The position numbers were made by a program, and so were the translations under genes. Positions 12,101-21,765 of a stretch of 64,000 nucleotides of DNA are shown here, in pieces; position 1 is the first letter of the stretch; each line of letters begins with the position of its first letter. A model generated the notes under the pieces. That model was given only the letters and a program-made list of their open reading frames with translations. It did no database searches and was not told the DNA's origin. Source of the stretch: Nereocystis luetkeana (lineage: Eukaryota > Sar > Phaeophyceae > Laminariales > Laminariaceae); NCBI GenBank assembly GCA_031213475.1, contig JARUPZ010000017.1, positions 2,795,920-2,859,919 of the forward strand. Reading direction: 5' to 3'.

Positions 12101-13064
12101 GGCGCCGACAACACAACCGTATGGTACATGCTTTGTTTGACTGCGGCTTACTTCCTTTGGAGCCACACCCACATTATAGGGGACACATCGATTGGGCTTA
12201 GAGCGAGATCAGATTCCCAGTAGCGGCAAGGGTTAGCCATGTGTCAACTTTCGCGCGCGCAGCGGAGCCCCCCCCCCCCCACCCCCACCCCACCCCACAC
12301 AAAGCGTCATTCGCACATACCCCGAACCTGTGATCAAAGTGAAATTATTGGCACCGCCGTACACGCGATCCGCACATGCCGCAAAGCCCCCTGCCCCCTG
12401 CCCCATCGACAATTTTTCGATGCTGTCCTCTACCAGGCACATGCAAGAAAGTTCGCCTCACAAGCTGCGGCTTTTAGAAGAATGCAGCTCACCCTTCGTG
12501 ATACTCGCCAAACACCTCATGTTTTGCTTCCCGCTTGGTGCAAGGAATGCCTGCCTGGTGAAAACCCGACGTGCTCCGTCCCGGCATTATAAATAGAGAG
12601 GTGTAAGGGTCTACGGTCACATGACTACGGCCATGCACCAATGCGAGTACCCCCCCCCGCCACCCCCTACTCTCCCCCGCCCTCTCCTTACCTTCTAGGT
12701 CGTCCCCGCCCCCCCGCAGTGCCACGGCGATGAACACAGCGACAGCGACACCCCCGACTACCAGCCACGCGCGGCGTGCGCTCGAGCCCCCACCGACAGA
12801 TCGCCACAGGGGGCTGCAGAAAGCCCCGCTGCCGCCGCTGCCGGCATCATCGTTGCTGCTACCCTGGCCGAGGCTAGCGGTGCCGCTGCCGCCACCGCCG
12901 CCAAAGGAAAACGCCTGTATGGTGGGCCAGTGGTGGGGTTGCACGCGCTGGAACAATTCTCTTGCGGATTCCTGAGTTCGCGGGGGTTGTTGTTGAGGCG
13001 CAAGCAAGTCGAGAGAGGGGGGGGGGGCGTGGGGAGCAGGGAAGCCCGGAGGGGGAGGGGGCAT
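1..13064 (-). CDS. Ap4A phosphorylase / ATP adenylyltransferase-like gene, 9 exons, 3' end beyond window
   Basis: Enzymes of this family split diadenosine tetraphosphate with phosphate to ATP plus ADP, and can run the reverse reaction. Exons joined on the minus strand: 13064-12692, 12429-12328, 12022-11736, 10552-10478, 9120-9000, 7727-7627, 2663-2616, 1621-1432 and 198-1 (open). All junction phases agree, giving about 498 codons so far. Visible family landmarks in order are an N-terminal block with LPMHTTFEVI and DFIVSV, DPFDPRVLDP, the LNKF strand region, VGFYNSAVEAGASQ followed by the HKHMQ catalytic H-x-H-x-Q motif, FDFQHSFVLLP, and the C-terminal NALLTTRWLMVVPRSR block with VNGMGFLGALLV. 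The N-terminal about 120 residues are Pro/Gly-rich and include a hydrophobic stretch at residues 100-116, which is unusual for this normally soluble enzyme. Family assignment rests on motifs recognised by eye. Exons 3-9 are well supported; exons 1-2 are less certain. Introns are large and full of repeats. Confidence 0.8.
199..1431 (-). other. Intron 8: G-rich and purine-rich tracts
   Basis: This intron has no coding signal of its own. On the plus strand it carries long G runs (about 616-650 and 713-725) and repeated GGGGGAAGGTGGGGGTCGAT units near 1,013-1,055. Such runs can form G-quadruplexes; that is inference. Confidence 0.6.
1432..1621 (-). CDS. Exon 8
   Basis: A 190-nt exon with a strong acceptor (TTGTTTTGTTTTCCGCAG). 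It encodes AIPVDEPISRLVGPSRDLDR, then VWSIPDFDFQHSFVLLP and PTPEELRAATLAEQ with a Gly/Glu/Gln tail. The IP-x-D-x-P and F-x-H-x-FV-x-L patterns match the segment between the two halves of the enzyme. The donor GCGG/GTGAGA is in phase 1 and matches exon 9. Confidence 0.78.
1703..1809. mobile_element. MITE, family M1 copy 1
   Basis: About 107 bp with terminal inverted repeats of the type GGGGGACCATAGTAAA...TTACTATGGTCC. It lies in intron 7, just outside the exon 8 acceptor. Its core TTTCCCTATTTTTAC matches the other M1 copies. Confidence 0.7.
2080..2475 (+). repeat. Dispersed poly-C-ended repeat, copy A (with partial second end)
   Basis: A roughly 220-bp unit beginning near CATATGCAAGTCCACCTCAC, containing GCAGCTCACCCTTCATGCGA and ending CATGCATGATATCGAGTAC followed by C runs. 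Related copies lie at 12.44, 33.96 and 39.47 kb. The end motif recurs at 2,415-2,475, again followed by a C run. It lies in intron 7; short ORFs through it are not genes. Confidence 0.7.
2616..2663 (-). CDS. Exon 7 (16-codon micro-exon)
   Basis: A 48-nt phase 0/0 micro-exon encoding VIPDDALWDYRPAAAE. The acceptor is GCGGCAG and the donor GAG/GTGAGA. It continues the strand that starts right after the catalytic HKHMQ, as the family's VIP/VVP segment does. The intron before it is about 4.96 kb and contains the copia relic. Exact splicing is inferred from phase and family fit. Confidence 0.65.
2960..3320. repeat. Degenerate ACCACCAACG-type minisatellite, left fragment
   Basis: Irregular repeats of AACCACCAACGA and AACGATGATC type, including GGCAAGGAGCACCGGGAC, which recurs at about 6,741. 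The same minisatellite resumes after the copia relic, so this is the other side of one interrupted array. Confidence 0.65.
3341..3444. mobile_element. MITE, family M1 copy 2
   Basis: Starts TACGGGGGACC and ends GATCCCCCGTA: inverted termini flanked by TA, consistent with a Tc1/mariner-type non-autonomous element. The core is TTTCGCTATTTTTACTAAAA. It sits at the edge of the copia relic. Confidence 0.8.
3460..6090 (-). pseudogene. Ty1/copia-type gag-pol relic (protease and integrase)
   Basis: On the minus strand, in several frames, a decayed copia polyprotein can be followed: a gag-like segment (6,080-5,640), a protease-like TILVDSG motif near 5,570, and an integrase stretch from about 5,090 to 4,270. 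The integrase part includes TPAVEDGYTCISKFTDHF, NTTVTVNLRLDIRRLRS and RALGARALVLIEINTTRFGD. In the segment RRLRSNRGNE the middle acidic residue of the integrase core appears replaced by Asn. There are many stops and frameshifts, and no convincing RT or RNase H. A degenerate Pro/Ala repeat of about 30 bp occupies 3,790-4,085. It lies inside intron 6 of the Ap4A phosphorylase gene, in the same orientation as that gene. LTRs were not recognised. Confidence 0.7.
6140..7600. repeat. ACCACCAACG-type minisatellite in intron 6
   Basis: Nearly 1.5 kb of irregular 9-18-bp units such as AACCACCAACGATAACCACC, becoming A/C-rich and less regular past 7,440. Minus-strand ORFs rich in Val, Trp and Gly are repeat artefacts. 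Confidence 0.75.
7627..7727 (-). CDS. Exon 6 (catalytic H-x-H-x-Q)
   Basis: A 101-nt exon with acceptor GCGCTCGCAG and donor CAG/GTGCGT. Its first two bases complete an Asp codon with exon 5. It encodes FSAWYRVVEALPAVGFYNSA, then VEAGASQRHKHMQ. HKHMQ is the H-x-H-x-Q motif holding the family's nucleophilic histidine, and here it falls exactly at the exon end. The acceptor region is partly duplicated about 110 bases further upstream in the gene (7,829-7,894). Confidence 0.88.
8280..8395 (+). repeat. Short tandem repeat, 17-bp CCGCTTTTCACTCAA type
   Basis: Five or six imperfect units of the form CCGCTTTTCACTCAACAG. They lie in intron 5 and no coding value is seen. Confidence 0.55.
8824..8920. 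mobile_element. Hairpin element, family M2
   Basis: Two arms of about 40 bp pair around a short loop near TACTTGAAATACG. The arms contain TTTAGAACCGCAGTC and GACTGCGGTTCTAAA. Related sequence occurs at 46,404-46,478 and, as a half copy, at 37,035-37,072. It looks like a small foldback MITE in intron 5. Confidence 0.65.
9000..9120 (-). CDS. Exon 5 (LNKF segment)
   Basis: A 121-nt exon with acceptor GCGTCGCAG and donor GCGG/GTGAGG in phase 1. It encodes TVQELPPAHSLVLNKFNTM, then RNHALIITKEFESQEEALTV. The pattern LNKF...H.L..TKEFE.Q...LT is the clearest Ap4A phosphorylase signature before the catalytic histidines. Confidence 0.85.
9778..9850 (+). repeat. 10-bp tandem repeat (TTTCACTGCG type)
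   Basis: Six or seven units of TTTCACTGCC or TTTCACTGCG, grading into looser repeats. It lies in intron 4. Confidence 0.65.
10478..10552 (-). CDS. Exon 4
   Basis: A 75-nt phase 0/0 exon with acceptor CTCGCACTGCAG and donor ATG/GTAAGA. It encodes AAIATPPSSAVSQDPFDP followed by RVLDPRM, which fits the family's NPF-x-P-type segment just before the nucleotide-binding strands. About 110 bases upstream, in intron 3, lies the long (AGCAC)n array. Confidence 0.75.
10661..11083 (+). repeat. (AGCAC)n microsatellite, about 84 units, in intron 3
   Basis: About 423 bp of nearly perfect AGCAC repeats with a single G variant near 11,048. Read on the gene strand it is (GTGCT)n. It lies between exons 3 and 4 of the Ap4A phosphorylase gene, about 110 bases from the exon 4 acceptor. 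Long ORFs through it (Ala-Gln-His-Ser-Thr or Cys-Ala-Val-Leu repeats) are artefacts of the 5-bp unit. Confidence 0.95.
11395..11550. repeat. GGGTC / GACCC inverted simple repeats
   Basis: Runs of GGTCGGGTCGGGTCGGGT are followed by ACCCGACCCGACCCG and further GACCCG blocks, so the stretch can fold on itself. It lies in intron 3. Confidence 0.6.
11736..12022 (-). CDS. Exon 3 (start of the adenylyltransferase domain)
   Basis: The acceptor is excellent: a T-rich tract ending TTTCGTTGCAG. The peptide contains LQTVADAALAEGITLPMHTT, which matches the family's N-terminal helix and strand pattern, then FEVIRSG, a Gly run encoded by a GGC/GGT repeat, and GMDFIVSVISTEALEAK. It ends in phase 0 at AAG/GTGCGC. 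The ORF runs on past this donor for about 30 codons to a stop, but the spliced version joins the next conserved exon in frame. The Gly run is an insertion relative to the usual domain. Confidence 0.75.
12328..12429 (-). CDS. Exon 2 (linker)
   Basis: A 102-nt exon reading DSIEKLSMGQGAGGFAACAD and onward to NNFTLIT. The acceptor is TGCCTGGTAG, and the two-base start completes a Glu codon split with exon 1. The phase-consistent donor is ACAG/GTTCGG. A better-looking GTATGT lies 7 bases further on but would put exon 3 out of the conserved frame. The acceptor sits about 10 bases from the edge of a dispersed repeat (12,439-12,655), so its upstream pyrimidine tract is repeat-derived. Confidence 0.5.
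12439..12655 (+). repeat. Dispersed poly-C-ended repeat, copy B
   Basis: A diverged copy containing AATGCAGCTCACCCTTCGTG and CCGACGTGCTCCGTCCCGGC, ending GCGAGTACCCCCC. It fills most of intron 1 and its left edge is about 10 bases from the exon 2 acceptor. Confidence 0.7.
12692..13064 (-). CDS. Exon 1 (N-terminal Pro/Gly-rich region and membrane segment)
   Basis: This is the first coding exon in the model. The ATG at 13064 is the first methionine; an upstream in-frame GTG was not used. The 124 codons begin with a run of prolines, then a Gly/Ser-rich stretch, then ARRAWLVVGGVAVAVFIAVA, a likely single transmembrane helix. Charges before the helix (ARR) suggest the N terminus stays on the cytosolic side; this is inference. 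The exon ends at a strong donor (AAG/GTAAGG) in phase 1. It could instead belong to a neighbouring gene, because the link to the catalytic exons rests on splice phase only. Confidence 0.6.
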
Positions 13065-14384
13065 TGAGGGTGTTTCGTTCACGAGTGCCTTCGTACTCTT
13101 GCAGCTATATTTGAGGTTGTAGCAGGACTAAGTGTACGGTGGCTGTGCACAGTGAGGGGCGAGAGGGGGGAGGGGTACGGTTTAGTCTATGAGTGCTACT
13201 CTGGGGGTACCATTTTCAGGGTGTTGCAGGACCGAGCGTGCGGCAGCTGTACGAAGGGACGGGGGGAGGGGTACGGGTACAGGGATGAGGGCAGGAGGAT
13301 CGGCGTGAAAAGACGACTCATGCCATTATAGCAGTTTCGAATGGGTTTCCAGGGGTTGCTACCGGTTTTCAAGATCTCAAGAAGACCGGCAGGTGCACGC
13401 ATGCGCGCGCGTGCATTTACACACGCCGAGTCTGTCTTCCCTAACTTCGAGCCCGCCTCGCCAGGACGCGTTTCAGGCGCACCTCGCGCCCACCCGCCGC
13501 GACTTGGCCCTCACCGGGAGATAGGTCTCTGCCCACGGCCACGCCTAGTAACCCCTGTGGGACTCCGACACAGCTACCAAAACAATGGTTGATAACGTGG
13601 GGTGTTATATCAACCAAATACGAGCAGTGCGAGTGCCCAGCAGCAGTACGGGTGTGGGCAGGGTCGTGCCGTGCCCGTGCCGTGCGACTCCTTTCAACCA
13701 TTGTAACTCGGGCACAACTTTGTATCATCCGACAATCACGCAGTCTCCGTTGCCGAAGACGTTATTTTTTCCTGCTGCAGTCCCAATCAGAGTTGGTGGA
13801 ATAAAAACATCGCCTTTTAGGTCCCCCTCGTATATTATCAAAGGCGGAAACGTACGCGTACCCTTGTCCTGCCCCTCGTGCCCTCTTCCCCGTGCGCGTA
13901 CCGCCTGCCAGGTGACACAAAAACATGACCACTTTGGGCGGAAATGTAAGGATCGTTTAGCTATTAACATGAAGACCAAGCGGTCCTTATATATTTCCGT
14001 CCATAGTGGTACTGGTATATGCTCACACGTCGGACGGATCCTATTTCCCCATTTCAGGATCTAGATCTTGCTGGGCGGGTAGATCCCTGATTTCTACGAT
14101 CTGGACTCTGGACGGTCTTTAAAATACCGTGTTTTTCTCGGTGGGCTCTTGCGCACATGGTTGTCGGGTGTGATCTGTATGATGCGTTTCGAGCACAACA
14201 TTGAGGGTTGCTTATCATCTACTCGAGAAAATAGTTGATACACTGCTGTGTATGAGACGAAAGGAAGTAGCCCTCGCCATAACCCTAAGCCAACCAGAGC
14301 ATCCCTAATCCTGACTCTGAGCCAATCTGACCAAATCTCGGATAAGTGGTTATTAATAGCTCTCCTGCAACAGTTCACGAGGGC
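13065..14384. other. No gene recognised
   Basis: This stretch lies upstream of the Ap4A phosphorylase start. It contains G-rich purine tracts (13,140-13,290) but no ORF that matches a known family and no convincing exon. A promoter for the minus-strand gene would be expected near 13,065-13,300; no TATA-like signal stood out. Confidence 0.5.
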
Positions 14385-14512
14385 ATCTGTTGCGTGTGTT
14401 GTCTTCACATTGAATCGTCCTTTCTACTCAGCTTCATCAGTACACCCAGTGTCCGTCCTGATTCCTTATCCTAGAGAGATACCAGGTACTAATTATGTGG
14501 CCACAGACCCGT
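14385..14512 (+). mobile_element. Half copy of foldback family F1
   Basis: TCTTCACATTGAATCGTCC through GAGAGATACCAGGTACTAAT to GTGGCCACAGA aligns with each arm of the foldback element at 63.6-63.9 kb. Relative to both of those arms, this copy carries an extra CCAGGTA after GAGAGATA. Confidence 0.7.
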
Positions 14513-16225
14513 GAGACAGAGAAAGCCCAAACGAAAAAAAACGCATCTGAAGGATATTTTAATAGATGATCTACCATCTACTGCTGTAGATCCTTGGTAG
14601 ATCGGTAGATTCTAGATCGTGGCCTGTCCGATGTGTGCATACATTTATTCACCTGCCCGACTCGCATGTCTCGCCACGTTGCGCCTTCCAGAGAGTGCGC
14701 CTGCGCAAGGGAATAGCGAAGCCAAGCAGCGAGCGGGCGGTCTGGGGTTTCAGTACATATTGGCCGTGGAAAGCGGGCAAAAGGTGCAGACAAAGGTGCA
14801 AACGCGCATCGTACGGGTTGGTGCACGTTTACAGCGGGCATCTATCTACAGTAGTACCACGAACTCTTTTACAACGCTCTAGTTAGGGACGTACGTTTAC
14901 AGCAGGCATCATGTATAGTTCCAAACAGTAACAGTAGCTTGCTGCCCCTATACAGCAGTATGGTATTGGAATAGCTTCGAACTTGGCAGCGAAAGCGGAC
15001 CAGACGAGGTCTAGAGAGTGCGGCCACTCCAGCCTGCTGCTGTCCACTAGCACGCGAACGTACAGTACGAGTCTGCCGGTTGAACGTACGCGAGCGAGGC
15101 AAACCTCCCTCCGCGCTTTCAACCAGGCATATCAGGTACCCTACCAGGACCAGGTACCTGGCACGTAGTATCTAAAGCTGCGGAGGGTATGTACATATTC
15201 TTGAGTGTCGAGATGAAACACCCGGATCAAGGAATGTGCCACAGCAGTAGATATAGTAGGTATGAAGGTAATGCAGCGCATAACCAGAACATAACGATAT
15301 CTACTGGTGGTGTGGGCTGCATGCATGGAGCTACTGATGATAACAGCAACCAGTGTGGCGCTACTACTGGTGCCTGTACTGATTGAACACACCATTATTA
15401 ATACTACACGTAGCATACGAATTAATAGTAGTGTGCAACAGCAGTGTACATCACGTATACCAGGTGCATGTTACTACTAATACTACTGGTTACTGACTGT
15501 GCTACACAAAGTGGTACCATCTACCAGGTTGAACGGACGAGTACTCTGTACGTATATGGCAAATACCCCCGCATTGGGCGATATGTGTTGGCACAGGCTC
15601 GACAGATAGATAGCAGACGCGAGCACAGGGAGACGGAACCAAAGCTTGCACACAAGACGAAAGGTGGTTCATCGCAAACCGTGCATACTTCGCGGCTGCA
15701 ACGACAAACACCAGCAGCAACGAACCTTCATGACAGCTTCCTCCTCGTCGTCGTCACCCTCTTCCGGGAAGGGAAGCCCCCCCCCCCCTTGTAGTGGGGT
15801 CTGCTGCTGCGGTTGCTGCTGGTCTTCTTCCTCTCTCCCAACTTGATCATCCTTGGACATGCTTGACATCACCACCGACTTTCTATCCCCTTGCTTGGTT
15901 TTAGTGAGCTCGAGCTATATACACTACTGATCAATCCCCCTTCGCTTCCTCGCTCCGTTTGCAGTCGAACCCTCTGTACCTTGCCAGCGAGCGGGAGCTG
16001 AAGGCTGGAGAGAAGCAATGCACCTCTCGAGAGAGAGGGTGCTGTTGGTTGACCAAGATGCTTGCTTGCTGCAACGGGAATGACTTGGGCAATCGGAATG
16101 ACTATCATTCCAGTTGCGGATATTTGATATTTGCTGGTTCTCGCCTTTTCTCGATTGGCGTTTTAAGAGTTCCCTGAACGCGGGGCACCGGGGATGATGG
16201 ACGGAGCCATGCCGATGACAGTAGT
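14513..16225. other. No gene recognised
   Basis: There are short palindromic TAGATC-type repeats near 14,570-14,620 and a 65-bp-spaced duplication of TTTACAGC(A/G)GGCATC at about 14,827 and 14,892. ORFs here are short and have no family resemblance. Confidence 0.5.
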
Positions 16226-16227
16226 TC

Positions 16228-17115
<888 letters not shown>

Positions 17116-17360
17116 AGCCGTTGTGTATACTTCGCCACATCAGCGAACAAATGCAGCGGCAGCTAGCGCAGCCTCCTGCGTCAACTTAACTGGGCCCGGC
17201 TTTCGAACCTAAGCTGGCGCGTATCGATATGTGCGTAGTCTACATAAATCCTGGGCTCGTAAGGGCTGCGAGCAATAATACCGATGTATATCGCACGTTG
17301 ATAATCTGCCCAAGATACGGCAGTCAGTTGGAGCAGAGGAATATTGTTTCCAGCGCAACC

Positions 17361-17892
17361 TGTGATAGAGCAGAGAGGTAACCTTGGCGTGTACTGGTAG
17401 TATGTAGACCAACCATCAGTAAATAAGATAGTTGTGTTTGCAGAAAGGATACGCAGTCCAGTATCTAAGTAGCCGAGGAGACAGAGATATATATATACGT
17501 ACGTACGTGCTATGTTCACACAGGGTTCACGGGGCGTTGCACTACATAGTATCTTCATACAGGCTTCACGGGGTGTTGCACTACGTAGTATGTTCATACG
17601 TCAGGCTTTACGGGATGTTGCACTATGGAAGTTAGTTGAGGGCGACATGTGTTCCCTTGCCAGTAGATTATAGCCGGTTGAAGACAGATGATACTTCTGT
17701 CTTCAAAAACCAGCTGCTTCCCCCCCCCTACTTGCTCACTCGTCTCTTGCCCCTTCGAGCAAGCCGCACATCAACAACGAAAGAGAACGTCAATACGAAC
17801 TGCGTCTGAGTTTGGCCAAGCACCGGCACCTGTGTCACACTTTTTTTGGGGATCATCATCTCTTGTTCCCTTGCCATCTCTCCCACATCACA
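17361..17892 (+). repeat. 5' LTR (532 bp)
   Basis: Direct repeat of 31,297-31,824 with shared blocks such as GTTCACGGGGCGTTGCACT and CTTCTGTCTTCAA. It contains three tandem CTTCACGGGGTGTTGCACTA-like units near 17,520-17,625. It is longer than the 3' copy mainly through an extra GCAGAGAGG-like stretch near the start. Confidence 0.9.
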
Positions 17893-17893
17893 A

Positions 17894-17911
17894 TTGGCGG
17901 CGTCTAACGGA
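17894..17911 (+). promoter_or_regulatory. Candidate primer-binding site
   Basis: TTGGCGGCGTCTAACGGA starts one base after the 5' LTR, where LTR elements carry sequence complementary to a tRNA 3' end. The leading TGG fits a CCA-ended tRNA. The specific tRNA was not identified. Confidence 0.6.
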
Positions 17912-18929
17912 CTACATCTCTGCTCGTGGCCATCGCCTCGACCTGTACTTCGAGCCTTCTCCTCCCTTTAGGTGTAAGCCTTCCTCCTTTTTTTGTTTTG
18001 GCATGATTCGAGTCACTGTATTTTAGAGTACTTCGTCTTTCTCCATTTGTTTTGTCCTCATTTTTTTGTCTTTGTCTTTCTGTCTACCAGCGTTCGCGTT
18101 CTCCTTCGGTAGCACCGCAACGTAACACAACGCGAGCGCATTGCGCCCGCCTGTAGAGACAACCGCCGTAGCGCGCGACTTTTGTCTTCGCGACCGTGCG
18201 TTTCCAATGATCGATCCGTCTGACGAGCCTTCCGTAGTGATTTCCTCACAGATATTCCTTTTTCATGAAGCTATTTATAGTTTGGACCTCGATGACGAAC
18301 CATAACTCGCTGAAAGGCACATCTCTGTTGCTGACGCGAAGACGCTCATATCGACACCAACAGAGACTATCGCTGCGTTGAACGCTTACTCGCTCCAACT
18401 ATCACGGTTGAAAAACAAGACAAAAATCAGCCGTACACACCCACAGAGTCGACCGTCGCTTGTAGCCCATACGATTTCTTATAGCGTATCCTCGCGATGA
18501 GACCTTGTATGATTTGTTTTGAGAACGCCCAGCATCTCGTCCTTCACCACACAGTCATTTTGCGCGGTTAATGAACAGATTGCAGATACCCCACCCGCTA
18601 CCACCCACGGACCTATCCGCTCCGTTCACGAATGATGAGTGCATCACGCACAGTTTGACGATGCTGATTTTTTGTCAGATTTCCCTAGGACAAAGAACGC
18701 TATTCATTGGTCCTCATTAAGCCCTGATGAGCTTGAAAATTACCTGAACCTCGTACTTACTGCGTCTCAGAGAAGCCCCGAACGCAGCGCTCCAAAACCT
18801 CCCTCACCAATTTAGTGGACCGTCATGAGCGTGACGTTTTAGAGAGCATATTTTGCACCGATGACCCATCTGACGCTTTCGCAAAATACTACTCTCTCTG
18901 CTTTTCACTTCGCAATGAGAGTGTATTGT
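17912..18929 (+). other. Retrotransposon leader, no gene
   Basis: About 1 kb between the primer-binding site and the 91-bp array. No ORF with family resemblance; it reads as untranslated leader. Confidence 0.5.
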
Positions 18930-19720
18930 TGGACACAGGTCCCGTGAGTGATGGAAGTTTTCGACGACACATACGTCAATTCTACTCGTCGTAATCGCAT
19001 TTTTCTTTCGGATTTAACGAAAGGCGCAGGTCCCTTGAGTGATGAATTTCTTGACGAAACGTACGTTAATTCTGCTCGTCTCATTTTTTTTTTCAGATTT
19101 GCCAAAACACGCAAGTCCCCCGGGTGATACACTTTTTGACGAAACATACGTAAATTCTCGTAAATTCTACTCGTCGTAATCGCATTTTTTTCGGGTTTAC
19201 CAAAATGCGCACGTCCCCCGAGTGATGAATTTGTTGACGAAACCTACGTAAATTCTGCTCGTCGTAATCGCATTTTTTTAGATTTGATAAAACGCGCCAA
19301 GTGTCCCGGGTGATGCACTTTTAGACGAAACATATGTAAATTCTACTCGCCGTAATCGCATTTTGTTTTCGGGTTTGCCAAAATGCGCAGGCCCCGTGAG
19401 TGATGAATTTGTTGGCGAAACATACGTAAATTCTACTCGTCGTAATCGCATTTTTTCAGATTTGCCAAAACATGCAAGTCCCCCCGGTGATGCACTTTTA
19501 GACGCAACATACGTACCAGGTAACTGCTAGTCGTCCTACAAGCACTTTTTTTTGCGGATTTGCCATAATGCGACGGTCCCTTGACTGATGAATATTTTGA
19601 CGAAACCTGCGCAAATTCTACTTGTCCTAATCGCATTTTTGTTAGAGATTTGCGAAAACGCGCAAGTCCCCCGGGGGATGCACTTTTCGACGAATCATAC
19701 TTCAATTCGAGCCGTGCAAA
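18930..19720 (+). repeat. 91-bp tandem array in retrotransposon leader
   Basis: About eight to nine imperfect units. The shared core TACTCGTCGTAATCGCAT recurs near 18,981, 19,168, 19,253, 19,343 and 19,433, with weaker matches near 19,073, 19,526 and 19,618. Spacing is 85-95 bp. Each unit also carries CGCGCAAGTCCC and GACGAAACATACGTAAATTC. The unit at 19,505 has an extra CCAGGTA. A more diverged continuation runs to about 19,900. Confidence 0.85.
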
Positions 19721-20734
19721 TATCAATTTTTTCCGGATCTGCACACTTTTGTAGCTTTGGATAAATATGACCAATTTTTCGAAGATCCACGAGTAATTTT
19801 GGGCGGGCATGATCGAATATTTTTCGAGAATTGCACTCTATTGTAACCTTGAATAAATGTGCCGGAATTTGAAACGGTACAACTGGATTTTGGACCGTGT
19901 TGAATGACATTTTTTTCGGGATATAAATTCAGTCGAACTCCCGACGAACGGTAACACATTTCGCGACGTAGAAGACGCAAACACCCGCAGTATTCGTCTG
20001 GCAGCAACCGACAGCGGTCTTCAGATACAGAATGAAGAATTGGAGGATGATTTTACCGACAGCTTTTGTTTGAGTCACCAAGCGAGTCGAGCACATGGTT
20101 GGTAGGGTAGGTACCCCCTTCCACCCGTTCGACGGACACCACCTTCCCGTGCTCACCTTCCTCCGGACTTTTGCCTTTAAACAAATATATTTTTCGGCTT
20201 TTCCCTCTCCTTCCCCTCCCGGGTATATGCCTCCTGCCCTCCCAAACCAGCCCGGGCACGGGTCCTTTTTCCACCCCCCCCCAGTACAACCCCCCCGTGC
20301 TAGCCGGCGTCGTTCAAAACTCCCCAGAAGGAACGGAGTGTCCCTACACTCCGTTACTACAGCCAAGTCCACAGAAATGCCTCTACACTTTCTCTTATTA
20401 CGGGTCTACAAGGTCGTATCTCTATACCTCCTTCCATCACGGGACACGAGCGGGGCCACCTGAGCCCATATATAACTAGGCTTAAACCAGAGCGCCAAAC
20501 GAGACTACAGTACTCTCAGATGGACGGAGGGCGCACACGAACACACTCCGGCACCACGACCGGTCAGTATAACCTTTTCTCGCTCATGGATGACAGCTTC
20601 CCCAAGCTCCCGTCCCCTCCCGCACCAGGCTTGCTGTGCCACATGGCACGATTCCTTAGGACTCACACCTGTTCCTCTTCCCTCCCTCCTCCCTCCCTTC
20701 GCTCCCTTGTCGTCGGCCTCTCCCAACAGCAACG
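19721..20734 (+). other. Rest of retrotransposon leader
   Basis: Diverged array remnants, then pyrimidine-rich sequence leading to the gag start at 20,735. No convincing gene. Confidence 0.5.
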
Positions 20735-21734
20735 ATGGTGAACGTTAAAGGCGAGCAGGAAGGCTTGGACTTCGGGCCTTACTCTTCGGACGACGGGGAC
20801 AACACCCCCCATTCCGTCAACAGCGACACTATCCCGGCCGGCACGGCGACAGCCCCCCCTGGACCGACACCTGACACCTCGGACAACGTCCTCGCCCCTC
20901 CCACCCCCTCTTCAGATCGACCCCCGGCCCGGCCGACACCACGACAGCTCCGCCACCCGCCACAACAACACCACATGTGGAGGACGAGCTGTCCGTCCCT
21001 GAACTGCAGGCGTGGCTCGCTGATCACGATATCCATCGCGCCAGGCATGAAGCGCGACTTTCGAGGCTCCTACAGGAGCGTCAGGCGAGAGAGCGGGACG
21101 AGATCGACCGAACCGAGAAACTGGTGGCCTCCTTGAAGGCCAAACATGCTCTTACCCTCGCCTCACAAGACCTTGACCCCACTCCCGCCCACACGGTCTC
21201 GGCTGCTGCATCGACTACACCCAGCGGCCTTGGGCCTACTCCCGCCCGCACAGCTACGGCTTTTCCCTCGCCTCCTCCGGCCGACGCTTCAGCCCCCGCC
21301 CCCACCACACCGGCCCCCCTACTCCCGCGAAACCTTGCCCCTCTGAGTTTCGTTCTGGAATTCACGGACTTCGCGTTTCTGCACGCCTCGATCCGACAAC
21401 TAATTTCATCGCACCATGTCCCGGAGGACAGACGGGCAGCCATCTCCTCGGCCGCCTCTGCCACAAAAGGTTCTACCGCTCGACAACCACCACCCTCCGG
21501 CACGCCCTCGAGTCTCTACCGAACGTCACCAATGACACAGTGCGGATCAAGTTGCTCAGGTTGGTCGCCATCTTGCGGGCATTTCATGCCTCGCACGACC
21601 ATACATGGCCTACCGTCGCTGAGTACAACGCCTCTCGAGGCCAGCGTCAACTGCGGCCGACGGGTTGTTCAGACGACTGTCTGCCGATCAACCGCTGGCA
21701 CCCGGACGATGACAATGACGGCAACGACGACAAC

Positions 21735-21765
<31 letters not shown>

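Noticed and set aside
12321..12328. GTATGT as the exon 2 donor
   Set aside because: A better consensus than GTTCGG, but it places exon 3 in a frame that loses the conserved domain sequence.
18930..19720. CRISPR-like array
   Set aside because: The 91-bp units are continuous and diverged, with no repeat/spacer structure, inside a eukaryotic retroelement leader.
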